Of a stretch of 64,000 nucleotides of DNA, positions 22,751 to 34,941 are shown piece by piece. The number at the start of each line of letters is the position of its first letter. Position 1 is the stretch's first letter. The notes under the pieces were generated by a model, which did not search any database, was not told the origin of the DNA, and was given only the letters and a program-made list of their open reading frames with translations. Both the position numbers and the translations under genes were made by a program. Source of the DNA: Saccharum officinarum (lineage: Eukaryota > Streptophyta > Magnoliopsida > Poales > Poaceae). The DNA is taken from positions 124,001-188,000 of the forward strand of contig CM036167.1 of NCBI GenBank assembly GCA_020631735.1, given 5' to 3'.

Positions 22751-23707
22751 TCATAGCCTAACGAAGAAGATGGCGAGCTCCGGGCAGTCGCCGCCGGGCG
22801 GTCCGACCATGTAGAGCGACTCCGAGTCCCGGGACCCGACGGTGTGCTCGAAGCTCCCGCGCATGAACGCCATCTCGCCGTCGGGGCCGTCCACGTCCGA
22901 CCTGCCGGGGAGCACGCCGCCGCCCATGGTGACCGCCCACAGCGTCTCCAGCACGGCGATGTCCTCCTCGGTGGGCTCCCGCCGCACCGCGTACCCCACC
23001 CTCTTGCCGTTGTAGAACATGGTCCACATGAGCTCCTCCAGCACCCACCCGTCGTCGTGGCTGTGCCTGAAGCCCTCGCCGACGGCGGCGATGGCCTCGT
23101 TACCGTCGGGGAAGCCAGCGCTGGCGTCACCGCCGCCGTGCTCCGCGCGCTTCTCGACCTCCAGCACGATGCGCGCGCCCGCGTGGGCGCCGAGCTCGCG
23201 GAGCAGCGCGTGCGTCGGGAGCGCCAGCTCCACGATCAGCGTGGGCTGGCACCGCGCGTTCTGCTGCAGCGACAGCGACACGCGGCCGTCGCGGTAGCCG
23301 AAGAGCGTGCCCGTGAGGCGGTGCCGGGACGACGCGGCGCCGCCGAAGGAGGAATGCGCGATGAGCTGCGACAGCAGCGAGCTCGAGTCCGACAACGGCG
23401 CGGTGGCGGGCCGCGACGACGACGGCGGCGCGATCCGGCACGCCCCGGGATGCATCTGCCCCCCGCACCGCGGGTTCAGCAGCGGGAGCGACCGGCACAT
23501 GCTCTGGAACATCCGCACGGGACGGGACCGGCGGTGCGGCGCCTTCCGCCGAGGCGGCTCCTCGAGCGCGTGCCCCGCGGCGTGGCGCGCCGGGGACGGG
23601 CACGGCGGGATGGGCGTCTTGCCGGACGCGTCGTTGTCGTCGGCCTCCGATGATGAGGACGTCCTGCGCTCGGGATCGTTGTCGGCGTCCGCGTGGACGT
23701 CGGCCAT
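22751..23707 (-). CDS. MIZU-KUSSEI1-like (MIZ1 / DUF617) protein, single exon
   Basis: A continuous 318-codon frame with ATG at 23705-23707; the codon just upstream is GTG, so 23707 is the start. The N-terminal 120 residues are low-complexity and acidic, then Arg-rich (PRRKAPHRRSRPVRMFQSM). The MIZ1 domain follows from about residue 130: TGTLFGYRDGRVSLSLQQ, then VELALPTHALLRELG, LEELMWTMFYNGKRVGYAVR, and the C-terminal GSRDSESLYMVGP and LAIFFVRL. MIZ1 in Arabidopsis is needed for root hydrotropism and associates with the endoplasmic reticulum; most grass paralogues are uncharacterised. Domain length and end are normal for the family and the gene lacks introns, as MIZ1 genes do. Very high GC in the first half is typical of grass genes. 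It appears intact. Confidence 0.92.
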   Translation of the reverse strand: MADVHADADNDPERRTSSSSEADDNDASGKTPIPPCPSPARHAAGHALEEPPRRKAPHRRSRPVRMFQSMCRSLPLLNPRCGGQMHPGACRIAPPSSSRPATAPLSDSSSLLSQLIAHSSFGGAASSRHRLTGTLFGYRDGRVSLSLQQNARCQPTLIVELALPTHALLRELGAHAGARIVLEVEKRAEHGGGDASAGFPDGNEAIAAVGEGFRHSHDDGWVLEELMWTMFYNGKRVGYAVRREPTEEDIAVLETLWAVTMGGGVLPGRSDVDGPDGEMAFMRGSFEHTVGSRDSESLYMVGPPGGDCPELAIFFVRL

Positions 23708-24751
23708 CACGGAGGAGGGAGCAGACGAGCTGGGCGCTGGCGGCCTGGGCTACCGGTGGTGGCGCGGCAGCCGGCGCCCTGCTGCGCTCCCCCGATCGGC
23801 CGGCTTCGAGCGCGACGGATAGCCGGAGGCTGTGAATCTGCGCTGCCCATGGGTGGAAGCATGGCGAGGTGTTTTGATGCGGTCGCGGTTGCTTGCTGCC
23901 CGCCGGTCTCGTTGGCGTGGTTACGAGCCACTGGCGCCAAAAGCGCCACCGCGGCGGCCGAGTCCTCCGCTGCGCTATTCTGGGGTCTGGGCTACCCCTG
24001 ACCAATTTGAGCTTGGATCGAGGCCCAAAATGCTTCCTCGTAATCGAGCCCAGTTCGAGGAATTCGGCCCAGACCATCGGAAACGCGCTAGCCTCTTCTC
24101 GACGACGAGGAGGAAGGACGTGGCTGGAGTAAACGCTGGCTGCCATTGCCAGGAAGACGAAGGCAGCTAGTACTACCATCATGTGTACCCTGGTCCTGGT
24201 CCGTATTCAATTTCAATCACTTTCACGTATCGTTGTCAACATGAGCACAGTTGGTGCAGCTCATGCAGGTCTTGCATTGCAGGCCGCTAATAAGATCGGG
24301 TAGCAAGCAGAGAGTACTGCTAATAAAAGCAGGTTGCATTTCAGCTAGCAGTTCACAACGAGACACGAATGACATTGCCACGAGCTAATAATCGATTTTG
24401 AGAGGTGGTGATTCAAACAGCCAGAAGAAGGTACTGCTAGTAGTGGTTATCTTCTCGGAGTGGATGAGCGTGCCGATTAGAACAATCAAGAATATAATCC
24501 CAGTGATGAATACTCCAACTAACAACTTACTGCCAGGTGATATGCATCAGCATTAGTAGAAGCTGTGATATTAATATATATATTTTTTAAAAAAGGTGTA
24601 GTATAATTCTGACGAGATGTTGACCGGTCAGGCCTCGACTGAAACCTCACGTCCTCATATGGGTACGCTGTTGAGAAATTAAACATGGGTAGGTGAGGTG
24701 TGTTTCAATGCCCTCGGCAGGTGGTTAACGCCTCTGCCCGCGTCGGTTTGG
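23708..24751. other. upstream region of the MIZ1-like gene, no gene recognised
   Basis: Holds the 5' flank of the minus-strand MIZ1-like gene. Open frames at 23710-24180 overlap its GC-rich start and look like shadows. No TATA box stands out. Confidence 0.4.
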
Positions 24752-24974
24752 GGGTGTTTAGTTACTAAAAATTTTCGCCCAAAACATCACATCGAATCTT
24801 ACGGTACATGCATAGAGCATTAAATATAGATGAAACAAAAAACTAATTGCACAGTTCACCGTGAAATCGCGAGACGAATCTTTTAAGCCTAATTAGTCCA
24901 TAATTAAACAGTAATTTCTAAATAAAACAAAAAGCTACAGTACCAGAATCCAAAATTTTTTGCCAACTAAACAC
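24752..24974 (+). mobile_element. MITE, family M1 (copy 3)
   Basis: From GGGTGTTTAGTTACT to AACTAAACACTC, with the core GCGAGACGAATCTTTTAAGC and AGCTACAGTA. Copies 3, 4 and 5 lie within 1 kb and have the same orientation. Confidence 0.8.
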
Positions 24975-25025
24975 TCGTGTTGCTTTGGAGAAGGCCCTAC
25001 CAGCGTCTGCCATGGCTACCAAGGC

Positions 25026-25298
25026 TGGCCAATTTAGGGAATTTTCCCCCAAATTCCACTATGTAAAAAAAGATTCCCCATCACATCAAAATGCCGGTAC
25101 ATGCATGAAATACTAAATGTAGATGAAATAAAAAAACTAATTGTACAGTTTTGTTGTACTTTGCGAGACGAATCTTTTGAGCCTAATTAGTCAATGTTTG
25201 GACAAAAATTCACAAATACAAACGAAATGCTACAGTGAAAAAGATTTCACTGTGCAGATTTTGGCACAACCAAATTGGGCCAACTAAACACGGCCTTA
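25026..25298 (+). mobile_element. MITE, family M1 (copy 4)
   Basis: Ends near CCAACTAAACACGGCC, with the core TGCGAGACGAATCTTTTGAG and ATGCTACAGTG. The left end is diverged (GGCCAATTTAGGG). Confidence 0.75.
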
Positions 25299-25471
25299 CA
25301 GGATTACCCTTTATTGCTGATTGTCTTTCTGTTGTTTACCCTCTGTCAACACATTGCTCGCATGCATGGTGCTGCTGTTGGCAAGTGTAGTGGCTGACTG
25401 AGTGACTGATGACTTGGCTGGTACAGGAATCCTGGCACAGACACGAATGCATGACTGCTGTTGGCAAGTGT

Positions 25472-25714
25472 ACCCTGTTTGGTTGCAAGAAATTTTGCAA
25501 AAATTTTCAACATTCTTCGTCATATCGAATCTTTAGATGCATGCATAAAGCATTAAATATAGATAAAAAATAAAACTAATTACACAGTTTAGACGAAATG
25601 GACGAGACGAATCTTTTAAACCTAGTTAGACCATGATTGGACACTAATTACCAAATAACAATGAAATTTGCTACAGTATCATTTTGCAAAATATTTTGCA
25701 TCTAAACCGGCCCT
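25472..25714 (+). mobile_element. MITE, family M1 (copy 5)
   Basis: From ACCCTGTTTGGTTGC to ATCTAAACCGGCCC, with the core GACGAGACGAATCTTTTAAA and TTGCTACAGTA. Confidence 0.8.
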
Positions 25715-26089
25715 TTACTCTGAACTTACGAAAACGAAGATATCAGCGATGCATAGGAGTAATTTGCATGTACGTACCTGTACGATGTACCTTCCGGTCC
25801 AACTCTCCAGGGGCATTCCGGGCAATGCTTTGTGGCCCCACCTGATGCCGTGTGACTCTGCCAGAGTGCCACCTGCCACGGAGGGGAGAGTCGAGAGTAA
25901 ATACCCCTGAATGCATCCTCTCGTCTCAGCTACAGTAGCTGCTAGCCTCACGAGAGTGTCACTGACTTCCCAACCTAACTACGCTCTCCAGAAACTCCCA
26001 GCGTCTAGCTAGAGCGGCTGCGCGCTGAGAGCTGGGGACAAAGGCAAGGAGCACAACTGAGGTCAGCGTCGTCAATCTCCAAAGGCGCA

Positions 26090-26730
26090 ATGGATCAGCG
26101 GGCGGGGGAGGAGGAGGAGCGCAACTCCGAGGATTCGTTCGATCATCGGCGCAAAGACGACGTCGACGCGGCGGCGGAGGGGCCGGGCATGAACAACCAC
26201 GGAGAATCCATGGATCTTCAGCGCGACAGCGGCGGGTACAAGGAAGCGGAGGAGACCCCGGGTGTGCTCAAGGAGGTGGAGGTGGAGGTGGTCGGCGCCT
26301 CAGAAGAAGAAGCCTCGGCGCCGCTTTCATTCGCGCACCCGTGCTCGCTGCTGCAGCTCCTGCTCCGCGCCTGCGCCGGCTGCCTGGACCTGCGCGGCTA
26401 CCGCAGCGACCACGACGACCCGAAGCCGGCTACCGCCGCCGACGACGTTCCTGCTGCAGCGGCCGCGGACTCGCCGCAGGAAGGAGATCAGGAGGGCGGC
26501 GGCGACAAGGCGGCTAGCGTAAGTGTTCGAGACCACCGCTTGCTTAATTTGTCGGTACACGGTAACCGGCCGGTCGGAGCTCGTTAACGAGCTCGTCTCC
26601 TCGTGTAAATATGCAACCTTTGCAGTACTTGTGCATGCAGGTGGGCACTCAGGTGCGGGCAGTGAGGAGGCCGCAGCCGCCCGGCCGTCCGAGAGAAGGT
26701 CCCGGTGGCGATGGAGGGAACCACCACTAG
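26090..26730 (+). CDS. unknown small two-exon protein, copy 1 (MDQ family)
   Basis: I do not recognise a named family. Exon 1 is 26090-26518 (143 codons) and exon 2 is 26641-26730; the 122-bp intron has GTAAGT and GCATGCAG borders, phase 0. The product is 172 residues: an acidic, hydrophilic N-terminus (MDQRAGEEEERNSEDSFDHR), a conserved middle (EEASAPLSFAHPCSLLQLLL, then RACAGCLDLRG), a stretch rich in Asp, Ala and Pro, and a basic Gly/Pro-rich tail ending GGDGGNHH. The middle is a short hydrophobic, Cys-containing segment that could be a membrane or protein contact. The same exon layout, splice phase and core recur at 28451 (broken) and 54977 (intact), which supports a real gene. Retention of the frame in diverged copies suggests selection. 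Function unknown. Confidence 0.7.
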
Positions 26731-26960
26731 GCAAGGCAACGGTGATCTCTTGCCTTCGTTCTTCGCTTGGCCGATGTATGGGCAGCTAGCTTTGGTGGTG
26801 ACCAAGTACCGAACATACATCGGAACATGCTTACATGCATACGCCCATCTCTACTTATTCCAAGTACGTACGTAGCTTTCTTGTAACTTTCTAGAGAGTA
26901 CGTTAGCAAATACTACTGCTAGTACCCGTGTGAGCGCATGTGGCTATGAGGATTACGTAG

Positions 26961-27080
26961 GTCCTCTTCATCCGGCTTACTTTTTCGGCTTGTCTTTTCA
27001 GCTAGAGCAGTGTTTTTCTCTAACAACAAATCAGTAAACAGTGTTTTTTAGCCGGCTTATCAGCACAGCCGAACGGAGTC
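26961..27080 (-). mobile_element. MITE, family M2 (copy 2)
   Basis: GTCCTCTTCATCCGGCTTA at the left and GCACAGCCGAACGGAGTC at the right form imperfect inverted ends. Inverted relative to the 28785-28920 copy, which it resembles closely. Lies 230 bp past the stop of unknown-gene copy 1. Confidence 0.65.
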
Positions 27081-27439
27081 ATAGGCTTCGATGATCTGAA
27101 CTCCAAACAAGACTGTGTGTGTGAAAGTGTTGTATAGTTTGTGCTAATTAAATGTGTTCAAGACATTAAGCTGCAGTACGCCAGTACTTAAGAAGCATAC
27201 TACACTGGCAATTTGTTTGCAGCTGTGCTGGGTGTGGATTGAAACTGTTTTCTTTTTTCAAGTTTGGTACCCCGTAATGATCCAAAAAATCAGAAAGTTT
27301 GGTGCCCCGTACGCAGGAGTGTTTGACCATTATTCACCGAATGGTCTCCAAGGTAGATACTTATATTAGCAGATCCGATAGTCGATGGACCGGTTTGGTT
27401 GCATCCCTGCCGCTGCATGTGGCACATACAGTTGAGTAT

Positions 27440-28290
27440 AAAAAAAGGAACTGATCGAGCTAGGTAAGGATGATGTTTGAATTATTGACTATATATGAAT
27501 ATATATGTCTGGATTCATTCACACCTACTATTTCTTGGCAATGATCCGATGAAAATCACCTTGGGGCAGGTCGGATGTTTTTAGAAACGAAAAGGACAGG
27601 AGGCCAAATAATTAAAGACACAAGGCAATACCGAGGGCAGAAACAAGCGAATAGCAGAAACGACAGCGCCAAAATCTCCAGGATGGAGCGACCAGGCTCG
27701 TGAGTCGTGAGCGCAAACTTTGCCTGCAGACTGCGGTACGTGTGCTCCCCCGCTGGTTCATTCCACGATCCACGCGGCCACCAGCGCAAATGCATTGTTC
27801 GGTCCGGCCCTGCGCGGCTGCGCCCCTTCCCCATGACCGAAACTACTTCCGAACTACACGCGTGCACAGCTGCGCAGGACGTACGCGACGACGACGTGCA
27901 CGTGTGCACGTGTACGTGGCATGCGCCGCTACAGTCACAGCCGCCGAGCACCCCCCCGACCGCTGTGCCCAGCCAGCAGCCGGCCAGCGAGCGCCACGCC
28001 GCCACGGGTGTCTGTGCGGAACGCGATGGCGGGCGAGGGGCAGCCGCACCTGCCAGCCTGTGCTTGCACAATGGCAAGGTGCACCGTAAAAACGGACTGT
28101 AAAAACGGTCGGCGAACTAACGGATGGGGAAGAACGTAACGCGCGGGTCGAGCCGGCCGTCCGGCCCGTGTTGGGGGTCATGGGCTGGCTGCTGTGGTTG
28201 CGCTGTGACAGGTGTGCCTCCGCTTCTGGGCCTTCCGTCACAAACCTAGCCCGCCGTCCACCGATACTTCCCACCCGTCACCGAAAGTAA
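27440..28290. repeat. spacer 1 of the duplicated host unit
   Basis: This non-genic stretch is matched, with divergence, by about 44500-45304 joined to 47604-47640. Shared landmarks are GATGATG(T/C)TTGAATT, AAACGAAAAGGACAG, GCAGAAACGACAGCGCC, CGCTTCTGGGCCTTC and ACTTCCCACCCGTCAC. Open frames in 27556-28274 are overlapping GC-rich frames without a family. It is the spacer between two tandem copies of the unknown gene. Confidence 0.7.
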
Positions 28291-28450
28291 AGGGGAGTGC
28301 AGTGCAGGCCTGCAGGGCACAAAAATGTTGATGAGCAAAGGGAAGGGAAACACATGAGTAGTGTCCCTCACGAGCTAGAGACACCGTCGCCACTCCGCTC
28401 TCGATCCAGAAACTTCCAGAGTCTAGGTTTAGCTAGCTAGAGCCGTTGCA

Positions 28451-29181
28451 ATGGATCAGCGCGGGGAGGAGGAGCACAGCTGCCAGGAATCGTCGGATCA
28501 TCGGCGCAAAGCGCAAAGACGACGCGGCCGCGGTGGTGGCGGAGGGCGTCCACGGGGAGTCGTCCACGGATCAGCGCGACGGCGCTGAGACCGCGGGTGT
28601 GATCAAGGAGCATGCGGAGGTGGTTGAAGAAGAAGAAGAAGAAGCCTCGGCACCACTCCTCGTGCACCCGTGCTCGCTGCTCCAGCTCCTGCTCCGCGCC
28701 TGCGCCGGCTGCCTGGTGGGCCTGCTGCACGGCTGCTGCAGGTGCAGCGATGACGACCCCAAGCCGGCTGCCGCCGACGACGTTGGCTCCGTTCGGCTGT
28801 GCTGATAAACCGGCTGAAAAACACTGTTTGCTAATTTATTGTGAGAGAAAAAATACTGTTCCGACTGAAAAAAAAAAAACAAGCTGAAAAGTACAGATTA
28901 TAAGCCGGATGAACAGGGTCATGGCTGCTGCTGCGGTCTCGGAGTCGCCGCAGGAAGGAGAGGGTGGCAGCGGCGGCGACAAGCGGCTGGCAGCGTGAGT
29001 GCTCGAGATCACCACCTATTGATTTGTCGGTTCTGTAACTGTAACCGGTCGGAGCGTAGATGTGCAACCGTTGCAGTACTTGTGCGTGCAGGAGGTGGCC
29101 ACTCAGGTGTTGGCGCCGCCGCCGCCGCCGCCTGGCCCTCCGAAAGAAGGTTGCGGTGGCCGTGGAGGGAGCCACAACTAG
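28451..29181 (+). pseudogene. unknown MDQ-family gene, copy 2, disrupted
   Basis: The start MDQRGEEEHSCQESSDHRRK parallels copy 1. A tandem duplication of the 7-mer GCGCAAA (28504-28510, 28511-28517) then shifts the frame and gives an early stop. Downstream, the core is still readable in another frame (EEASAPLLVHPCSLLQLLLR, then ACAGCL). A family-M2 MITE (28785-28920) is inserted within exon 1 and adds stops. The donor (GTGAGT at 28995) and acceptor (GTGCAG, exon 2 29092-29181) are conserved, and exon 2 reads to a stop at the matching place (...GGRGGSHN). The damage looks recent relative to the duplication, because the splice sites and exon 2 remain good. Confidence 0.75.
28785..28920 (+). 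mobile_element. MITE, family M2 (copy 3) inside the copy-2 pseudogene
   Basis: GGCTCCGTTCGGCTGTGCTG at the left and GCCGGATGAACAGGGTC at the right. Comparison with copy 1 shows extra DNA between GACGACGTT and GCTGCTGCTGCGG, consistent with insertion. The target duplication is not clear. Confidence 0.7.
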
Positions 29182-29239
29182 GCATGCAAACAAAAAACGA
29201 TGATCTCTTGCCTTCGCGCCGCGCTTGGCCAATGAACAG

Positions 29240-29727
29240 GCATTATTCTAAGGATATTCGTACTCGTGGTACTCTAAATTCATCCTCTAAAAGAGCTGGT
29301 CATCAAAATTCTCTCCTCTATACTCAATTCTCTCGCATCCATCCATCCATCCTCTATATCATCCTCTATCTACTGTGGGGCTCACTTGTCACTTTATCTA
29401 AATATATCCATGTGAAATCTTGTTTCGAAAGATTTATTGAAACGAATTTAATAATGTAATCGGAATTTAATTTGATTTTTTGGTTTGTGAGTTATAACAT
29501 TTTTAGGTACTTGAACTAGCAGAGCCCACAACTGCATGCACTCACCTTTCTTCTCTCTCCCGCGCATGCTCTCTGCCTCGCGTGGTGGGGCCGCTCGTGT
29601 CCCGGCGGACGTCCGCTATCCCTCTATATTTAGAGGATGGGCGCCGGTAGCATATGCGGTGCAGCTCATTCATCCTCTATGATACTGGAGGATAGGTTTA
29701 CAGTGCCAGTGCGGACAGTCCAAGTGC
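29240..29727. other. possible MITE-like stretch, CATCCTCTA-rich
   Basis: CATCCTCTA and its complement TAGAGGATG recur near 29281, 29350, 29363, 29630 and 29669. It is absent from the equivalent place after copy 1, so it is likely an insertion. Ends not defined. Confidence 0.35.
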
Positions 29728-30329
29728 CTAAGATAGCTTCCTGTAACTTTGTACAGTAAGAGAGGTACTTACGTCAGTAGGAATTAAATAAGTACGCCTG
29801 TGGGTGGCCGTGGCTCTGAGGTTTACGTACGTAGCTTCTCTGATCATCTGAACTCTAGCAGCAATGTTACCAGAAAAACGGGCTATGCCCGATCGCGTAA
29901 ACAAAAGCAGCAATGTTACCGGAATGATATACACTTTTAGTAATTTTTTGCACTATGAGAACGTGATTGTTCACGAAACGAGAAACGAAATGTTCCCGGA
30001 ACACGTTCTCGAAAACAAGACTGTACGTGTGAAAGTGTTGTACAGGTATTTGTGTGTTCAAGACATTAAGCTGCAGCACTTAGGAAGCATGCCAGTATAT
30101 TCGGTAATTAATTTAGTGTTACTGGGTGGATTGAAACTGTTCTCTATCTACCTACCTACCTACCTACTTCTGTCAAGTTTGGTACCTTGGTGCCCCGGAC
30201 TCTACGCAGGAGTGTGCTTGAGCATTGTTCACCAAAATGCTTCGATGTAGATGAACACATCCGATAGTGAATATACCGCTTCATTTTGTATCCGGCCGCC
30301 CTGCTGCACGCATGTTGCACTAGTGATTT

Positions 30330-30349
30330 GCGCGCGCCCATGCGCGCGA
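30330..30349 (-). terminator. Helitron 3' terminal hairpin
   Basis: The palindromic CGCGCG...CGCGCG (arms 30331-30336 and 30343-30348, loop CCCATG) stands ten bases inside the CTAG end. Such hairpins act as the rolling-circle termination signal of Helitrons; this role is known for the class, not tested here. Confidence 0.85.
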
Positions 30350-31973
30350 GTTCTCGTCCGGGCTCTATCTTGGAAATGGATTAATGTTGACGAAGCACGA
30401 ATGCGATAAACTCTTTCTGAAACAAACAGTGAACTATAAAATAGCGACTACATATTACATGAGACACAAGGGTTCTGTAGATAGCATCTTAATGTTCCAG
30501 GAGGCATAGCCACGGTGGGATCATAGGTGTCTTACATACATAATTTTACATAAAAGTGCTTAGGGGCAGGCCGCCAATGATACATGGTCTGAAAGACAGC
30601 CTAATAATACACCATACTGGACACGACAAAAGGTGTAGCAGCGCATGGTTAGACAAAAGGAGCGCCAGCTTCTAAGGTTTCACTGATGCTGGCAGCTTCA
30701 GTAGAGGTGCCAGCTCCGATCGAACTCAAAGCTACGAGCCGGCGAATAATCTGATAATTGCATGTATAAATGTTAGCGTGTATCGTGTCAGTGAAGTGTG
30801 CTGCTAGGAAAAGTAGAGGTGTAGCCAGTGATGTACCTCGGGGCAGGTAATAAGGTTCCTCAGAGGAAACACTGTAGGAGGAAGAGCTGCTGCCCGATGC
30901 ATATCCATGGTATCTTGCCCGTTCAAGCCCTGCATTGGCTGCAATTCATGTCAAAGTATGATCAGTGAACTGCTAACCAAGGAGGATAAGCGGTGCTGTC
31001 AGTATGTAAAAGAACACTGAACAACACTCGCCACACAATGGGAACGAAATAACAACACAGAAAAACACCGGCATAGAGAAACAGACAAGCAAAAATTCAC
31101 AGCTAGAAAATCTACGAGAGCTCTGGTCCACTACATTGAGTGGTCTGTAAAGCCAGCAAATTACAAAAGGGTTTATAGTTTTCCCCAAATACATAAGGTC
31201 ACCCGCAAGTCTATTTCGCAGGACCATCAAAATATCAGGGTCTATAGTTTCTGGGTACCCATAACATTAGCCGCATCTCTAGCTCTCATGTGATCATCAG
31301 TCTATGTAAGGTGTGACTGCAAGGTTGCTGTCGCCGCCTAGCAACACCAGTGCAGTGAGGTGCACACACAATACATACAAGGTAAAACACATCAATTGCT
31401 AAACTAAGAAGTTCTTCATGCCTATACACCAATACATGGTCAGAGCATACACGATCAAGCGGTTGCTTCCCAACATGGAGGGTAGGACAGCAGCAAAAGC
31501 AGGCAGAAGTCTTCTCTGGATGGCGAAAGGTTGCGACTCCATCCAGCCAAAAGATTTGAAGCGGCACAGGGCACCTATAAAGTATGAAGCTCAGTCAATG
31601 GCTGAAAATGTTTTGTGCGTCACATGGATTCGTAGACAAGAAACCTGGCCTACTAAATGTAACCGAATTGTTAATTGAAAGGAACGAACAGAAGGTCTCA
31701 GGACCACCTACTGACACTCAAAGCAAGTTCTTTGTGGCACAAGGAAGAATGCATAACTGGTGAAGCAAGTGAGTTTGCAATTCTAAATGGAAGACTGTCA
31801 CAACAGAACATTACATACTTAAAGCGCTAGATGTGAAACGAACCTTATCTAGCCACTTTCATGAGCCACAGAAGAAGCTCCACGAGACCTGTTGTTATCA
31901 TCAGCATGGGTTCTGTTAGGCACAGTGTTGTACAAAGAGAAACAATATGCATACATGAGTATCGTCCACAACA

Positions 31974-34524
31974 TTAGAGCATTGAGGTCATGGTATACCT
32001 CTTGGTCACAGTATCAATGGAAGCGCCATCCAGTGAAGCAGCCGATGCGTTATCTTCTTCCTGCGAATTTTTATCTGTCAAGCTAGCCTACTAAAAGAAA
32101 ACAGAGGTGATCTGTACATGAACATTGTGTACCTGTCCAAGGTCATCAGAGCCATAGGTCAACCTCTTTCGAGAAGATGGTTGCTTGGTTTTAGCTGACT
32201 GATCTCTGCAAACAAACATTAGGGGTCCATTGTTGTGAGGGAGCACATTGGCAGGTGTTCTTAAAGGAAAAAGAAAGAGTGCATTACCCTGTTTTCTTCT
32301 CTGCTGGCAGCGTGTCGTCAATGCGAAGAGATGGAGGTGGGGTCTGCAATAGAGGGGAGATCTAACCACATCAGATACCAACATGACTCCAAAGCGTAAA
32401 AACAATGGAGGCAACTTACATTTGCAGCCACCAGAGACGGAACACCGTCGTCTGTCACAGAATTAGGTTGTGCCAATTCTGATCCATCATCAGTGGTAAC
32501 AATGAGGCTATGATCAGACATAGGAGTACCGGGATGGGCACCACCTTCGTTCACAGGAGCATGAGGAATAGCATTTGGCTGACCATGTGATGTAACCACG
32601 GAAACAACTTGATAGGTTTTCTGCTGCCTGTAATAGCTCTGCTGAGTCAGAGAGACCTGAAAGGTGAATCTGAGAGAAACTATCTTGGTAACATCTGGTG
32701 GATATGTGTTAGCATTTGTAGCTGTTCTAATGATCTGCTGCACTGGCTTCCCAATGATGCGACGTGCAACATCACCGAAGCATATCATCTCTGCCTCATC
32801 CGTGCCATCAAGGGCCACAAAGGAAATCTTGTACCTATATAAGATTAGCAGCACAACAGCTGGTCAGGCATACAGACATCACATTAAAAGGTAAACAACT
32901 CAACATGTGGCGAGTAGGTACTCACTTGAACCTGAAAGAGTTTGTCGAGCATGCATTACACCTGTAGCCAGAGCCATCTGGAACACAGCTCTTGCTGCAT
33001 CTATTGCAAGATGGGAACCACCATGATACATTGGGAACAAGCCGACCAATAGTCATAGTGCAGCGGTACCCATTTTCCTACAATGTGTGATAGGGCATTC
33101 ATCAGGTGAGTAAAGCAACAACATCTGTGGTAAACAGCGGACTGAAAATAATAGAATATGTATCTTACAGCAAAATCATATGGATCCATCTCATTCAGTT
33201 CTCGTGAGTTTTCTCTTCAAGAGGGGCAGGCGCTTGAACCTGACCTTGCTGCTCCACTGGTGGAGGAATAGATCTGATCTGAACTTTTTGGTTCTGATAA
33301 CTGCAGAGTGGGAAAAACGATCAGGACCCGTGTAAGTTTTTTATCTGAAGCTAAAGGGGTAGTCTGGATGAAGCAAGCAGGCTACATGCATGCATGAAAA
33401 GGTTATACCTATCATAAAACTGGCGAGCCTCATGAATAGGTGGGTTGAAATACCATCGAGACGCTGTATTGGCGCTAATATAGTAAGTACCTACATATGT
33501 TTCAGTCACCGTCAGTACTTCCACTAAGCATGCAGAACGCACAAACAAACATGAACAATAGAATGCAAGAAGTGTACAAAAATAGACTGAAAGAACACGT
33601 ACCCTGATAGGATTTCATCAAGCCTCCAACAAACAACGCGACAATAGGTTTATCCTCGGCACCATTGTTGACACCATCAGTGTTGAAGGCAGCAGCCCTC
33701 TCTCCCCATAGGGTGATCTTCATTTCAGAGTAGCTGCAGATGCCGGCAAATCGAGCACAGTGAGAAGAGTTGATGGTCAACAAAACTTCAATAGTGAACC
33801 AAGAGCGAAGAAACATGCAGCACCTTAAATCTCTCAGAACAATGTGCCTGGTGAGTGTAGGGGTAGGTTTGTTGGGCAGGTGAATGGTGTAAGCATCAGA
33901 CTTCTCCACCAGCAGTCCAATGGTATCTGGAAACATGGTGGTGTTAGTTAAGAGCAAAAGCGATAGGAAGAACAGACGATGGACATGTATTAGCGTACCA
34001 ACGAAATCTCTGGTGTCACCAGCATGGGAGGGCAGGTCACTTATTGGTGTAATCCTGTAAGCATACTTTGGAAAGTCTGGCATATCAGTCCTTGCAGCTG
34101 AAACGACCGTGTGCAGCGTGAACTCAACCATATAGCGAGAGGCAACAGGCCTATAACCAGACTTCGCATTTGACACCCTGAAACGGCTGATAACATAGAT
34201 GCCACCTTCTTCTATGAGAGGACTCTTTGCCTCCACTTCAGAACCTGGAATCTCACCATACATGCTGTTGCCCTGCAATAACCATGTACATAAGTATCTG
34301 CATGTATAAAAAGCCAAATAGAAGTGGGAAACAGGATTGCATGTATGTAGACAGTGAAAAGAATGACAATATAAACGAACCTTCTCATCAACAAGCACAA
34401 GGTCAACGTGCTGGATCGGGCCATCATCGGTTCCACCACGATACTCCCACTTGTGGCAGACGCGGATACAGATGACCGAGCGCCACACAGGGGGGCGCAA
34501 AGCAGGAAGCAAGTCAAAAGCCAT
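31974..34524 (-). CDS. Helitron RPA-like single-strand DNA-binding protein, about 11 exons
   Basis: Reads from MAFDLLPALRPP. Inferred exons (plus coordinates): 34381-34524, 33999-34272, 33824-33926, 33603-33733, 33409-33533, about 33184-33301, 32926-33077, 32420-32834, 32288-32343, 32133-32205, and about 31974-32087; GT-AG borders and phases agree. The product has OB-fold-like domains of replication protein A 70: MKITLWGERAAAFN, ISANTASRWYFNPPI, and a C-terminal domain with a four-Cys zinc motif (WWFPSCNRCSKSC...YRCNAC) followed by YKISFVALDGTDEAEMICFG. RPA coats single-stranded DNA; plant Helitrons often carry such a gene, presumably for replication of the element. One problem: around 33205 the frame seems to jump (EEKTHEN then stop, while ELNEMDPYDFA is in the next frame), so exon 6 may carry a small frameshift. 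The last exon is uncertain. Confidence 0.75.
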
Positions 34525-34941
34525 AGCACACCCCTGCACAATAAAACAGGAGAAATATTGAAAAATCGAAAGAGGAAGATGTGAGCACACATAGTAGACA
34601 GCAGAAACACAATAAGAAGATAAGGCAGATGCAACAAAAGAATGGGAACAGTGCAAACCATAGTCAGATTCTGCGCATTCCCAAAAGCCCCCAAATCAGA
34701 TATAGAAACCACAACGCAGGCTAGAGGACACCACAACAAACTGAACTGACCGAAAAATCAAGGCCAAGGGTTCTAACTTGGTGACCAAAAAACATTTATT
34801 GGATGTCCATAAAGAGTTGCCTAACCCGGAGGACACCATGGACTGCAACCGAACTAATCGTAAGCATATCAAAGCCACAAAATCAAACCAAGGATCTTTA
34901 CAGCGGTGATCACAAAATCTATGTTAGCCAGGGAAGGGTTG

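Noticed and set aside
27556..28274. Frames of 130-173 codons between the two unknown-gene copies
   Set aside because: The corresponding copy at 44.9-45.3 kb does not keep these frames, and none resembles a protein family; this is spacer DNA.
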